Source: Adiantum capillus-veneris (lineage: Eukaryota; Streptophyta; Polypodiopsida; Polypodiales; Pteridaceae). Taken from it: a DNA stretch of 64,000 bases. This document shows, piece after piece, positions 31,399 to 43,324 of the stretch (position 1 is the first letter of the stretch; every line of letters begins with the position of its first letter). The stretch lies in contig CM043971.1 of NCBI GenBank assembly GCA_014529385.2, positions 56,369,209-56,433,208 of the forward strand, in the 5' to 3' direction. Made by a program: the position numbers and the translations under genes. The notes beneath the pieces are model-generated. The model did not search any database. It was not told the DNA's origin and saw nothing but the letters and a program-made list of their open reading frames with translations.

Positions 31399-32912
31399 AC
31401 AAGTGTCAACTGTGTATCTCTTCTACTGCTTCTATTCTTATGTGGCTGCTGTGTTTGCTTACCATACAGGCAATGTTCACAGAATTCAAAATCATTAAAT
31501 GACAAGCCAGGAAAATAACCAGGACGAGACAAGATTTCCATTCCCTTCTTGGACATATGTCCTAACTGGCTATGCCACAAAGAAACGTTCGGCTGCTCGG
31601 TTACATTGATTACATTTTTAGAAACATTTGATACATAAATCATGTAAAGTCCTCTAGACTTTACTCCATGTGCTACTGTCATAGAACCCTTGGATATCTT
31701 CCACATGTTCTGTCCAAAAGTGGTGACATAGCCAGCATCATCAAGTAAACCTGTGTTGATCAAGCTCTTTGTAATTGCGGGAACATGTCTCACATTCTTC
31801 AACGTGAAAGAAGAGCCATTCTGAAACTTCAATTGAACATCTCCAACACCTAAGATCTCACATGTCTGCCCATTGCCTAGCCGAACATGATCTTTAGTGG
31901 TCACATAAGAGGTAAACCACTCCTTGTTTGGAGACACATGAAGTGATGCCCCTGAGTCTATAATCCAGTCACTCAGTGCATTTCCATCAGATGCTGTAAG
32001 AAGAGCTGAGTCCATTGTATTATTCAAGAAGTAGATGTCTCCTGACACTAGACTGTCATCCTCTGCAACAGTGTTTGTCACATTTATTTCTTGAATCTTC
32101 ACTGAGGACTTGTTCTTCTCACCATGGTCTTCAGCTTTCTCTTTGCCTTTTTCTGCTTTCCATTCTCTGCAGTCTCTTTTCATGTGACCCTTCTTGCCAC
32201 AATGGTAGCATTCTATGTCACTCTTGCCTTTAGCACTGCGGGACTTGCTACGAGACTGATCCCTCTTTCCACCTTTGTACTTTTCTTTGGTGCTTCTCCT
32301 GACAACTAAGGCTATTCCTTTGCCTTTGTCCATTGTCTTTCTGTTGGTTTCTTCAATAAGCAGACTGCCTTCTACACCTGCTATGGTCAAACCATCTGGA
32401 GGTGCAGAATTACTCAAAGCTGTGCGAAAAGTGTCCCAACTTTTCGGCAATGTGATCAACAGGAATATAGCTCTAGCAGGTTCATCAAACTTGACACCTT
32501 GAGCTGACAACTGACTGTAGATGGTGTTGAATTCATTCAGATGATTGGACATAGGGGTCCCTTCTTTCATCTTCAAGTCAACAAGCTTCTTAAGCCAGTA
32601 TACCTGTGAAGCTGCACTCTGCTTCTCATAAAGATCACTCAGCATTGTCCATGCTTGATAAGCCGACATCTCGTCTGCTACATTGAAGTAAACGCTTTCT
32701 GCCAAAATCAGCATGATGGTAGAAAGTGCCAATTCATCCATTTCGCTCCATTCATCTTCGTCCATATATTCTGGTTTTATCCCCTTGAGCTTTATAGGTT
32801 TTATCTGCTTCTTTTGTACAACCACGTGCCAAATATGCTTCTTACACAATGGGAAATTGGTTCCATCCACTTTCTTGATATTGTAAAGAGCAGTGTCCTG
32901 TGATCGAGCCAT
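31399..32912 (-). pseudogene. Copia-D gag, protease and integrase N-terminus, open but truncated
   Basis: A single open frame begins MARSQDTALYNIKKVDGTNF. It has the UBN2 region (AYQAWTMLSDLYEKQS, VDLKMKEGTPMSNHLNEF), the zinc knuckle CYHCGKKGHMKRDC, the intact protease site WIIDSGASLHVSP, the gag-pre-integrase block and the integrase zinc-binding HHCC (LWHSQLGHMSKKG...FCEHCLYGK). Coding sequence stops being copia at the junction with the gypsy LTR at 31,399, just before the integrase catalytic core. The frame has no stop over more than 500 codons, so it is younger or better preserved than Copia-A, -B or -C. Integrase core, RT and RNase H are absent. Confidence 0.9.
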
Positions 32913-33997
32913 AACTACGCTTCACAGTAGTTTACTTTCCTGGGAAAAATTCGGCAGAGTTTCCCCTGTAAACTGACCTCTGAACCAATATCAACCTGTC
33001 AAATGAACCAAGAAAGCTTCAGATTCTGCATAAATTTCGGCAGGGTCTCCTTTGTAAAATGGCTATGGTGTACTCAAAAAACAGACCAAAAAATAACTCA
33101 AAAAACCATTGTCTCTCTAACATTGTAAGCTGTGGGTAAACCTGTCTTGCACCTGTACTGTCTCTCACTGTCCTGTCATTGTCCTGTAAGCATAGACTAC
33201 GACAATGCCTCAACGGTAGTAAAGCAAAGATGCAATCCCAACTGTCTAACTCACAGTCAATACATCCTAGCTGCTTATCTAAGGGTGCTTGAGGGATCGC
33301 TCCAAGACCTGTATCACCGAAAGGATCTCAACATTTGAGAATCCCCCAGCTCAATAAAACCTCAATCGACCCTCAACAAAGGCTGCAGTAAATCTGACAG
33401 TACATAGACTTCCCACAAAGTCATACATCCACAAATTTTCCACTGTATGTTGTAACCGCTGCGCTGGTTGTTTGCTGCGTGACTCACAGCCATCAAACCC
33501 TCAACAGACATACATCATCTCTAACAATACATCCCATGTGGAAGTACCTGCAATGTCAGGATGAAATCTGGAATATCAAGTAGCAAACACAAGCTACCTA
33601 ATGAACTGGTGGATGTCGCCTACAGTCTGTGTGTAGGTGCGCCCGTGTCGTATGTGACACGCCTCCAAGAACTGTAAGCCGTCCTTCGTTGTGTAGATAG
33701 CCACAAATCAGCAGTCTGGAAGTGCAGATATCCTCAGCACTTGCAGTCGTAGGCCGAAACCCCAAATTTGCAGAGTCGAATCTGCACCCGCCGAGACCAC
33801 GTAGTCGAAAATGGTCTGCGTAGATCTTTGTCGAAGCCGAACGGTGGCCGAGATGACCTCAGAGTGAAATTCTGAGAACACCGAGCCCTTCAAGCAACCC
33901 CACAGGAATTGGGGCCGTGTCTTCGCCTGTCGAATCTCACTCCAATCTGAGCAGGTGACTCTGGCTACTTGCAAATGCTGCCCGAGCCTCGATCTGA
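32913..33997 (-). other. Copia-D leader
   Basis: It is a non-coding leader of about 1.1 kb. It contains two copies of the CGGCAG(A/G)GT(T/C)TCC motif (about 32,952 and 33,041) that also occurs once each in the Copia-B and Copia-C leaders. Confidence 0.65.
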
Positions 33998-34009
33998 GCT
34001 CTGATACCA
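33998..34009 (-). promoter_or_regulatory. Copia-D primer binding site
   Basis: The minus strand reads TGGTATCAGAGC, an exact match to the plant tRNA-iMet primer consensus. Confidence 0.92.
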
Positions 34010-34011
34010 GT

Positions 34012-34202
34012 TGAAGGAGTACGAGCGGAAGTGCACGCGAGAGAGAGTGCGAGAAGAAGAGCACGATGATATGGTGAACTCGCTATACTGTAATGTGTAG
34101 AGCATAGTGAGTTCTTATTAGGTTTCTACAAAAGAATATGTGTACATACCTGGCGGCCCGCCCACTTACCTGGGCGACCACATTGGGCTTTATACCCCAA
34201 CA
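34012..34202 (-). repeat. Copia-D 5' LTR, ~191 bp
   Basis: On the minus strand it starts TGTTGGGGTATAAAGCCC, with a possible TATA motif, and ends CTCCTTCA two bases before the primer site. Element X reverse-transcriptase sequence continues directly beyond 34,203, marking the insertion edge. Confidence 0.75.
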
Positions 34203-35020
34203 AAGATAACTTTATAAGTTTAGATAAGGTATTAAACAGACCAATAGATCCTGTTAGAGGAATATTCTTGTAGCATTGTGTTATGTCTGCTGTAAAGATA
34301 GAGAAATGTTTTCGGGGAGTTTAATAGAAACATCAACTGCAATTTTTACAATCCAAAAAAGTCATTAGTCTAAATTCCCAAATCATCTTAGATATTTACG
34401 CTTGATGGTGCAAATAGCTTCTATTTCTAGTAGAATAAAGTTTAAGCAAAAGGTGATGTCATTAGTAATACATGAAAACAAGCTATTTGATGTATCAGAG
34501 ATCCATATAAATTTATGTTTATGATTTTTATAAGTTGGAAAGAGTACATGTATTTTCAGAGAGATAGGACAATAGCCAAATTCTGATAATTCATCATTAA
34601 GAAGTGTAGAAGTTCTAGGAGGAGAGGTATCAAGTTTAAGAAAGTCAACACCATTGTGTTTGGATAAGACAGAATCAAAAGCTAGTTTTTTACAAATAAA
34701 TGAAGCAGTGTTAGACGCTTTATCTAGGCCTATAATAACCACTTTTCCTTAATATCAGCGAAGGAAGTCTTAATACTGGGAGTCAGCCAGGTAGTCTCAA
34801 CACTTAGTCATTTATGAGGCATAAGACTGATCTTTTTCCAAAAAATATCTTTAGTGTAGAGGTAAGTAGAAAGTGAACATCAACCTCCAGCTGGAGTTTT
34901 AAGGCCAAGTCGGCCAGGCATTCAAGAAGAGCCACGTAGGCAAGCTGAGGGTCTAGTGGAAAAGGAGGAATATGATTCAAGCCTTTACTTAAGAGGCTCC
35001 TCACAAGTCTAGCAGATATG
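34203..35020 (-). pseudogene. Element X copy A: reverse-transcriptase N-terminal half, Penelope-like
   Basis: Read from 35,004 on the minus strand: LLSKGLNHIPPFPLDPQLAY, then (frame change) IIGLDKASNTASFICKK, a PLE-like 'DKG-type' block, then FPTYKNHKHKFIWISDTSNS, matching the LP.YKxHKxPxxxRxI motif of RT finger regions, and finally FTADITQCYKNIPLTG at about 34,290, which fits RT motif A with a catalytic Asp. The YxDD-containing half is missing because Copia-D is inserted at 34,203. The order and spacing fit Penelope-like RTs better than LTR or LINE RTs, but this is pattern reading, not a search. There are at least two frameshifts and several stops. Confidence 0.55.
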
Positions 35021-35095
35021 TTTCTAAGTTAGAAGTACAAACATGTAATCCTAAGTTACTAAAAGACTTACAGAACTTAGGAAACAAGTGACAGC

Positions 35096-36793
35096 TCACA
35101 GACAAACTTCTTCATTTAAGAGAAAATTATTCGAATAAATAAGAGTTTCTATCGACAGCAAGTACTTCCATCCAAACATCACATCTTTTAGCAACAGATT
35201 TGGTCCAAAAACATGTCTAAAGCATTCAGTAAAAATAGATTGGGGAGTAACAAATTCCAAAATCTTGCTAGTAAACAAGCATTGTATAAAATTTCTATTA
35301 CATGCTTCTTCTTCGGCAGTAGATGAAGTCTGCCACACAGGCGTTCCTTCGTACCTGCACATTACATATCCAAAAGATTTTGGATTGGTAGGTTTTTGCC
35401 ACGGCCTCTAGTATAACTTCTAGCCCTCCCTCTTCCAAACACAGAATCACTAGAGGATGGAGTCAAGAAGGAGGTCTAAGAAGCAGACGGGGAGACAAGA
35501 GTGTTGGGGCATTTGGATACTTGAGTATCCTCATCATCAATATTAGGCTTGATTTGCCCAACCATCCCTTTGATTCCTTTATACCTTCCATAAGTGGCTA
35601 ACAGTGTGCCACAACCTTGAGCACCCAGCTCTTGAAGGGTGTCGCACATAATCAATCTGTAATGTATAAAGGTGATTTGAGCTAAGACCAAATCCCTAGC
35701 TTGACCACCACGCCATGAATAGAAGAGGGATTCCTTTATACCTTCCATAAGTGGCTAACAGTGTGCCACAACCTTGAGCACCCAGCTCTTGAAGGGTGTC
35801 GTACATAATCAATCTGTAATGTATAAAGGTGATTTGAGCTAAGACCAGATCCCTAGCTTGACCACCACGCCATGAATAGAAGAGGGAAAGATGAAATTCT
35901 TCTGCTTTGTCAGGAAATATATTTTGAAGATTGTTGAGGGCGTACCAAATAGCATGGTCAAACCAAATGATGTTCGACTCACAAGAAGCTTTAGGATCTA
36001 AAAATCTGCATGCACACTTAAGGTAAGGTCTGAACACATTCCACACAGTTTCTATATAGTAGCCTTCAACATTATTTTTACTAAAAGTCATCACACCTTT
36101 GGTTCTTGCATATAAACCTGTATTAGATCCACATTTTTTGTCATCAAGGAAATTCATATTGAAAGGAGCTTTAATCAGCTCTCCTTTATCCAGGAACTGA
36201 ATCCCTTTCAGAACTTTAAGCTTGCATTCTTCAATAGTGGCCGATGCGAGGTTGGCAAGGAAGACCCAAGTTTCCATAGAAATGGGAGCAAGAAACCCCT
36301 TATTTTGGGAACAACCAAAGTCTGTGCTCTACACCCAAGGATTCTACTTCAATCTATCGTGATGGTAAAAAAGGAAAGGCTCTAGAGACTTTTGGCACCA
36401 TATCTAAAAGAGGTTGTTAGGAGGAGGGACTATTGGAATAGAGGGAGCAGTAACAAAGATGGGACTTAGCCCGCAATTTTTTTGAGAAGATTGGATAGTT
36501 TAGAGCCTTTAGATGATAAGGAAGCTAAGTCCTGAATATGGACTTTGGAAAGACCAGCTAGAGGAAAATTCCAGCAGTAGGTTGATACCCTCAGTTTTAT
36601 TCTTAACAAGGAGAGCGATAACTTTCACCCATTGGTCAAAGGAAATAAGCTGGACAAGTGATAGAGTAGAATCTTTTGAGGCATCAAAAATTAAAGCAGA
36701 AGCATCACTATCTTGGATACATTTCAACACAAGTAGAGAAGAAAATGAAAGGGGTTCCAAAGGAAGAGTAATACCCTGGGAAAGAGAGATAAC
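35096..36793 (-). pseudogene. Element X copy A: unrecognised protein region upstream of RT
   Basis: A multi-frame coding remnant follows a splice acceptor at 36,794. The N-terminal part (VISLSQGITLPLEPLSFSSL...FDQWVKVIALLVK) matches copy B (TLSLSQGLELSSEPLS...FNDWVKILATQDK). The middle part (LDKGELIKAPFNMNFLDDKK, ETVWNVFRPYLKCACRFLDP, KASCESNIIWFDHAIWYALN) matches copy B in order. A later block (SIFTECFRHVFGPNLLLKDV) matches 55,500-55,800. I do not recognise the family. It might be the N-terminal extension of the RT polyprotein or a separate nucleic-acid-binding/capsid-like protein. Conservation between diverged copies shows it was once under selection. Confidence 0.55.
35573..35886. repeat. 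157-bp tandem duplication inside Element X copy A
   Basis: ATTCCTTTATACCTTCC begins copies at 35,573 and 35,730. The copies differ at only about two positions. 157 is not a multiple of three, so the duplication shifts the reading frame after GRYKGI. Confidence 0.95.
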
Positions 36794-37389
36794 CTGCAAA
36801 GATTTCAAAAACAAAGGTTAGAATAACACATCTTGGATGAGCATAGTAGTTACATAGAGCAAATACAAAGTGTAACTTGTATTTGAGTTTTACAGCCCTA
36901 TGAAGATAGGCCTAATCCTAAGTGAGATATTAGGAAAGATATTTTCTATTTCGTAATTTCTCCAAAATTAGATCTCTTTTAACTGGGTCAGAGCATATCT
37001 TCATTCTAGCTGTGAGTTGTCCAGTAACCTGGTGGACAGACATTTATAAAATAGTGAAATGAAACAAACATTTCACTAAGGTCTGAGAGAGAAAGACAAG
37101 TCTATCTCTCTTTTGCGTTTATTGTGTGTATAGCAATTCTAAATAGATACATACGCACAAACGAACACTACCTGTTCACAGACCAATAATTCTAGGCAAA
37201 TGCAATGGATTTGTACAATAATTTATTTGCTGTTGAGAATAAATTTTGTACAAGGTAGTGAAGAAAATAGAGTATAACAAGGGAGAAAGTAATCCCTCAG
37301 TCAGGGAGATGCTACTTCAAGGTAACGATAAGCCTCATGTCATCAACCACCTAGAACAGAATGTTTTTATCAAAGAAGGTAGCCCTCAC
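36794..37389 (-). other. Element X copy A: probable spliceosomal intron
   Basis: The minus strand has GGGTGCAG|GTGAGGGC at 37,389 (donor) and TTTTTGAAATCTTTGCAG|GTT at 36,794 (acceptor), 596 bases apart. Copy B has matching signals at the same place relative to the conserved LSQG block. Confidence 0.5.
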
Positions 37390-37480
37390 CTGCACCCATA
37401 TCCACAGGAAAGCAATTTGCTAGCACGTGGCTGTATGCAGGTGATGCTGGGCATCCCAGTTTTTATCCATGTCGCAATGA
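37390..37480 (-). other. Element X copy A: 5' exon remnant
   Basis: On the minus strand GACATGGATAAAAACTGG precedes the donor by about 80 bases, matching ATGGATAACAACTG in the three other exon-like copies. Divergence is high and no long frame is present, so this is probably 5' UTR. Confidence 0.4.
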
Positions 37481-38769
37481 AAAAACAAACAAACCTCTAC
37501 ATGTATTTTGTTTTTTTTAGAAAACAAAATAAGAGTCCTTGGTTTTTAGCCAATCTATCGCGGAGAGTGAGATTCCCACAAAGCTACTATATATCAAGTT
37601 AGTTCCATATTTATTTTATAAAATTTTCCGTTGCCTAACCTTAGTTTAAAAAGATTTAAAGAGATTATAAAAAAACTAAGTTTTATTAAAACAAATCCCA
37701 AACTCATTCTTTAACCAGATCGGGGAGATTTTTACCCCATAGGAGCAAGCACAAGTTAGCTCCTACGTTGGATATCAGTTTTTCAATGTCTAAAACACCT
37801 GTTGAAGAGATAAAGGACAACCTGGTTATGTCGAAGTTCGAGCTTGATTTTATTTCATTTACAAAGCCTAAAAGGCCTTTGTAGTATATTAGCCAAAGCC
37901 AAACCAACACACATCAGAACGACACAGTAAGGTACAAAACCAATAGACCAACCAGAGGAGTCTCAAACATATGTTTGGATTTCTTCAAACTATACCACTA
38001 CTAGAATTAAGAACCAATTTAATCCTTTCAAATGCCATGATTATTAGCAGCTAATTCTCTTCCTATGTCATAGCCGACATAATCTTCCACAAAGCCAGTA
38101 ACAAATTACTGTTTTGATCCTTGCTAACCGAGTACATATCAAAATCAATTCCATCAACTGTTTACCCAATATTAAATAGAAATTGCAAATTTGTTCTTCT
38201 CATTATGGAAAAAAGAGAGGACAAATTAGAAGGTATGTTCTTATAGTGCAGGCCAAAGTGCCATTCTCTAAAACACAACCAGCACAGCGGGCCATGTCAA
38301 AGCATAAAGCGAGAAAAGGCCCAAACAGTAAAAGCTAGATATATAGTAAAAAAACCAGAGATCAAACCAGAGATCAACCGAAGTATTTTCCCAAAGTCAC
38401 CTTCTCACTCACCAGAGAGTAACCATAATACCATTACCCAATGTTAAATGTCTAATCCCAAGCTAAAGAATATAGGTTTTCATAGTCTTTGTAACCGACA
38501 TCATGCAAGTCAATTTGTAGTGCAAAAACAATCAACTTCTACTTGATATGAAATGAAATGAGAGTATGTAAGGCCGAGTTTAAAAGAGCACAGCCTAGAT
38601 CATCTTACCATAGGGGCACAAAACCAAAAACTAAGCAAGATATTCCAATGCTACAACATGTTGGAAAAAAATTTACCAGATGTAAATGGTGAGCACTTGA
38701 TCAAGCTAGTGCAATAAAAAACCAGACAGCATTCGGGTACTTGATAGCAGTAGGCAACCATAATGAATC
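37481..38769. other. Unassigned AT-rich DNA
   Basis: There is no recognisable gene or element; this forms the left flank of Gypsy-E. Confidence 0.5.
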
Positions 38770-39272
38770 TGGAATTGGAGTTGATCTCTTTTAGATAGTT
38801 GATTCTAGTGTTAGAAGTTTACAACTACTACTGGTGATGTGTTAGTTCCAACAATAGACTTGACAAGGAAATAGAAACTGAACTGGAATACATCTACTGG
38901 AATGAGAACCAAACTAGAGTACTGAGAATGATGTTCAGATTCAGATTCAGAGAGAATGAGTACAAAGTATGTATGATTGGAATATATTGTACTGCTATAT
39001 TTGGGACTACATATGAAAGATTATGATGAAGATGATGTAGCTCAAGAACAACTTAGGGCTAAGGATTATGAATCAAAAGCTTAACAGAGGTACAGCCGAC
39101 AAATGACTCAATTCATGCCCGCATCTTATGCCCCAACCTCATTACAGTTTAATGGGTCCTATTTATATACTTTGGGAATTACTGTGGTAACTGCCGTGGT
39201 GATTATGACTGCTCCACTCTGCGTCTCATAGAAGCTGATTCCCACCTAGCGAGACTATCTCAGCCATCTACA
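38770..39272 (-). repeat. Gypsy-E 3' LTR, 503 bp
   Basis: Plus-strand ends are TGGAATTGGAG and CAGCCATCTACA. It aligns along its length with 49,218-49,732; the main difference is a shorter run of CAGATT repeats (39,938-39,950 region of the element equivalent at about 38,937-38,950) than in the 5' LTR (about 49,380-49,420). Confidence 0.93.
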
Positions 39273-39419
39273 TCAAATCCACCATCTGATTCTGATTCCA
39301 AGGACTGGACTTGACCAATGATAGAGTGGCCATACAAAGATTGCAAGAAACAATTGAAAAGGCCAAGGTAGAGCTCTCATCATCTATATAGAGACTGATA
39401 TCAAACTTCCATCTGAGAA

Positions 39420-42400
39420 GAAGAAAAAATGCTTAACCGAATTCTGAGATGGAACTACCCAATATCCTTCCACTAAACCCGCTTCCGTTTTCCCTTTGGT
39501 CTGGATGGCATTTGAGAAGTCCCAGTGCTAGCATTATCCATCTGAATGAGTCTGTAAATGGCCTCCTACTCAAGTTGATCTTGCCTTTCTGTGGTCATCT
39601 CCATTTCATAAGGCATGAGAGGATGATAGGTTTTGGTGTCGGGATCATAGAGCGTGCGTCTGCCTTTGGTGATCCTAGTTTGGCCAATTTGTGACAATAC
39701 AAAGCTGTATGGATCCATCCTTCTAGGAGAGGCTGATTGGTTTTGATCCGAGCTTCAAAAATAATCTCAGCCATCTCTCTATACTGTGGTCCTAGGCCTG
39801 GTTTAACCGTAATGTCCTTTTCAGGTAGTTTAGAGGACTCCACAGTGAGTTGCAGCAATTGGTTGGTGATCTTCGTGAGGCCTCTGATCTGAATTTTCCA
39901 CTGGCCCATACACAGTCTGATCCTCTGCATCTCCTCTTTCAGCTCCTGGATATCATTCAATTGGAGGGCGTCATTGAACAGTGTTTGCCAAGTTTTCCAT
40001 TCCACAATCGATCACTCGTACCAATCCTGAAGTTCATCAGATATGTGAGCCGATTGACTGGTTCTAGATGTTGAGGGTAAAGTGCTGGAAAAAATCTTGG
40101 CAACTCTGCCTCTCTTGCCGGTAAAGCATACAAGAGAACTGGGGAATTGGGCACAAATTCTAAGAAGTTAAGGACAACTTGGTTCTCTTGCTGCATCATT
40201 TTGCTAGTTACCCTAACCAGCTGAAATAATTTCTGGAGAGCAGTTGCCTGTTCTCCCACTGACATTCTAGTTTGAGGTCCCTTGCTAGTGGCAATCTGGT
40301 CTTCAAGAATGGTCCGCACCCTTTGATCCAGAACTCCCCTAGCAATCTGCATTTGTAGTAAGACCTCTTTCAATTGATTCCTGACATCCTTTATACATCT
40401 ATATGTTGGCTTGTTTCCCAACAGAAGATCTAATTCCATAGCCAAAGAGAGACAATCTGCAGTAGACTGTCATTGCGAATGTGGATTGGTTACTCTCTCT
40501 TCAGCAGTTAGTATCCACTCAGACACCCTTTCCAACAGCTGTATTGTGCTGGGATGCGCAGGTAATTGGCAGGCCTCTTGATCATGGAAAGCAACCGATT
40601 TCTAGTGCTCAACCATTTCCCTGGCTCCAACATACAGTCTCTGAAAGCGTTCCAGATCACATATAAGATTTTCATCCTCCAAATACCGCCTGGTTATAGG
40701 AGCCTGCTGATGTCTCAATCTCTTGTTCAGCATGATGAGCTGTAATGAATGTTGCTCATCACCTGCTGGTCCCTCAGTCAGCTTTGCTTTTCCCTTTAAC
40801 ATCCCTGATGTGTTGTGACTGGTGTGCCGATAGACTCCGAGTGTTGCTGGGTTGTTTCTCTTTTGACTACTCATTGCTCGACCTCTGCCCTTCATGCTGG
40901 TGTGGCTGGTCTGCCTACGACTGATTTCCTGCAGTTGGCCCTGTGCCACCAGTACCAGGTCCTGGAGGTGGAGATGGAGGAGAGGCATCATCATCATCAT
41001 CATTATGCCCTTCGTCTGGTTCATCCTCCTCCTTCTCTGCTTCTTCTTCCTTATCTTCATCTTCTTCAATGGTAGTCTGCTGTTCAATGTAATCAAGAAT
41101 AGCTTGATTTGTTAGAGCACTATTATATTCAACAACTTTATCCTGCAAATCACTCTGCATCGTCTCCATAGGAGACTTCAAGTTTTCCATATCAAAAACA
41201 ACATTTGTCCTCGATGGATTCAAGATCTTGGCCAGGTTATTGTATATATATCTTTCTGTTAGGGTGGTCTTCAAAGCATTGTGGCGGAGCTGTAAAGAGT
41301 TGAACTCAAAGCACTTCATTCTTAACATGGTTTCAAACCTATCAGCAGCTCTTTTTGCTTCAACCTTTTCTTCTCGCATGATCTACATCTCAGACTCTAC
41401 CTTGGCTAGCTTACTTTGTAACTGCTGAATGGTCCTGTCTGAGTGAGCTTCATGGAGAGTGTGGTGCAAGTTCTGGGATACTCTTGCTTGCTCCAACTTT
41501 TCAATATGCTCCTCAGCCTCTCTCAATTCAGCTTTTACCTTGATTATTTCATCTTCTGACCTGTAGCGTCCAACATTTGTCCCATACAATTGACAATAGT
41601 ATTCCATGATGACTGAATGAGTACTAAACATCCATCATTAACTATTTATGGGTCAAAATCAGTTGGCTCATAGACTATGACATGAGCCATATAAGGTAAG
41701 GCTGCACAATCCGATTTTTGCAATAGGAGACGTCCCTTGATTGGATGAGTTTGTAGCTGCTGTAACCTATCTTTGTTGGTCAAGTGCAAGGCTTCTTCAT
41801 TGTAGGGATTGGAGACTCCGCCCAGTGGATTTGGAGACGCTGGGCCCTTGCCCTTATCAACCTGGTCTGCTGATTTCTCAGGACTATATTTTTTTGTCTG
41901 ATCTTGGCCAGTACTGGTGGTTACTAAAATCTGGCCTGCTAACTGGTTGATTCCACCAGTGGTCTGGTAAATTTGTTGTTCAGTCTGACTAACTGGAGTC
42001 TTGTCAGTAGACACTGTCTTGACTTGACTTTCCAGCTGCTTCAGGAGAGCACTGCTCTTGGTCAGTGTCGTCCTTGGCTTCTTTGAACTGCCAGGTTCAT
42101 CTTGTTTAGCCTTCCTTTTCAGTCCAGTAGCAGTGGACTGACTTTCTGTTTCTTCTTCATCCGATGACAAGTCAATATTTTTGGATACTGGAAACGGCTT
42201 CTGACTCCAAGCCATTCTCACCTGATCATGAGAGTCTGGAGCAGTTGCCCAGTACAGAAATTGCCAAACATACCAAGCCTTGAATACACTCTAAGATTTC
42301 AGCTTGGCAGTTTGCTGAAGCACATTGTGCAACAATATCTGGCAGAGGTTGTTAGAGACTTTGGAATCCAGTCTTTTTGCTAAAAGCATGGCAAAAAGCT

Positions 42401-43020
42401 TCTCTGACACATATGTCAGGTTATTCTTCAAACTCAGAGCCTCAACCACAAACCTATAAGCAACGGGAGCTTTTAGTCCTGCAACTGGAATCCCTTGTGC
42501 ACTGGCTTTCTTTTTCCTCTTAGCAGCATCATCCTCCTTCAAAGCTGCACTGATCTGCTTCGTAGTCGCCATAGATGGCTTGGGCCCGTTTGGCATACAG
42601 AATGCAAAAGAAATGCTTTCTAGTGTGACAGACACTTTCTGGCCATAAATCATAGCACTGCCATCCTCGGCATTGAAAGAGTCCAAGACTTGCATGATGA
42701 TGGCTGTGTCAAACCTTGTGGCTTGCAGAACCACACGCAAGTCCCACAGTTGGAGTAGAGCCATATCTTGCTCAGTAAACACATAACGCTGAATTCTGTT
42801 GTACGGAATGAGTGGAAGAGTTGCCTTTGTAGCAATGATAAGAGCTTGGGTTTCATCGATAGTGTCCTGCATCTTTTCTGACAGTTTCCTCCTACCCATA
42901 CACCATGAAGATGATGAAGCAGGTGAAGAAGACTTACTTGATTCTTCGAACCGTACCCAGGTGTGGTTGGCAAAGTTAGATGACAATCCACTGTCTCCTC
43001 AGACGATGAATTTTGCAGCT
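39420..43020 (-). pseudogene. Gypsy-E extra ORF after integrase, ~1,150 codons, frame-broken
   Basis: Adjacent frames (42,986-42,291; 42,221-41,646; 41,631-41,383; 41,379-40,915; 41,096-40,602; 40,445-39,957; 40,005-39,595) form one eroded long protein. Its N-terminal domain has LQLWDLRVVLQATRFDTAII and a segment (AMIYGQKVSVTLESISFAF) whose pattern recalls the plant retroelement-associated domain found in Athila ORFs and 'putative plant transposon protein' entries; that link is tentative. Then come a basic bipartite NLS-like stretch (LKRKAKQDEPGSSKKPR), a coiled coil (EDEIIKVKAELREAEEHIEK...LQSKLAKVESEM), a strongly acidic tract (EEDEDKEEEAEKEEDE) and a helical C-terminus. I see no signal peptide or membrane segment, so 'envelope' is not supported. 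Confidence 0.6.
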
Positions 43021-43324
43021 GTAACGAAGATACTTTAGAGCTCAGCGATGGCGAATGGACAACAGGAGATAATCATCGCACAGGGGATTTGCGAGGAAAA
43101 ATGCCAACTCGCCTTACTATTATACGCATTCGCGCCATAAAAGCTCCACCACTTACCGTTCCTAGACTTCTGTGCACTGCAACTGACGTGGCAGACATGC
43201 ATTGGACAAGACTTTCACCCGTCATTGAAATGATTACCACTGATATTCCATCTGACCGTTGGTCACCTAAAAACTGATAATTGTGTCCCCACTGTTCTGG
43301 TCCTGGTATCAGCCCGGTTTGGTA

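Noticed and set aside
35096-36793. Element X protein as an endogenised negative-strand RNA virus nucleocapsid
   Set aside because: The helical, Trp/Phe-rich pattern suggested it, but I could not match any specific nucleocapsid motif, and the adjoining reverse transcriptase points to a retroelement. Left as unrecognised.
40481-41115. Plus-strand frames over the Gypsy-E 3' region
   Set aside because: They are antisense shadows of the acidic and coiled-coil minus-strand coding region.
39420-43020. Envelope gene in Gypsy-E
   Set aside because: Position fits, but there is no signal peptide, transmembrane segment or furin-like site; the NLS-like and coiled-coil features point elsewhere.
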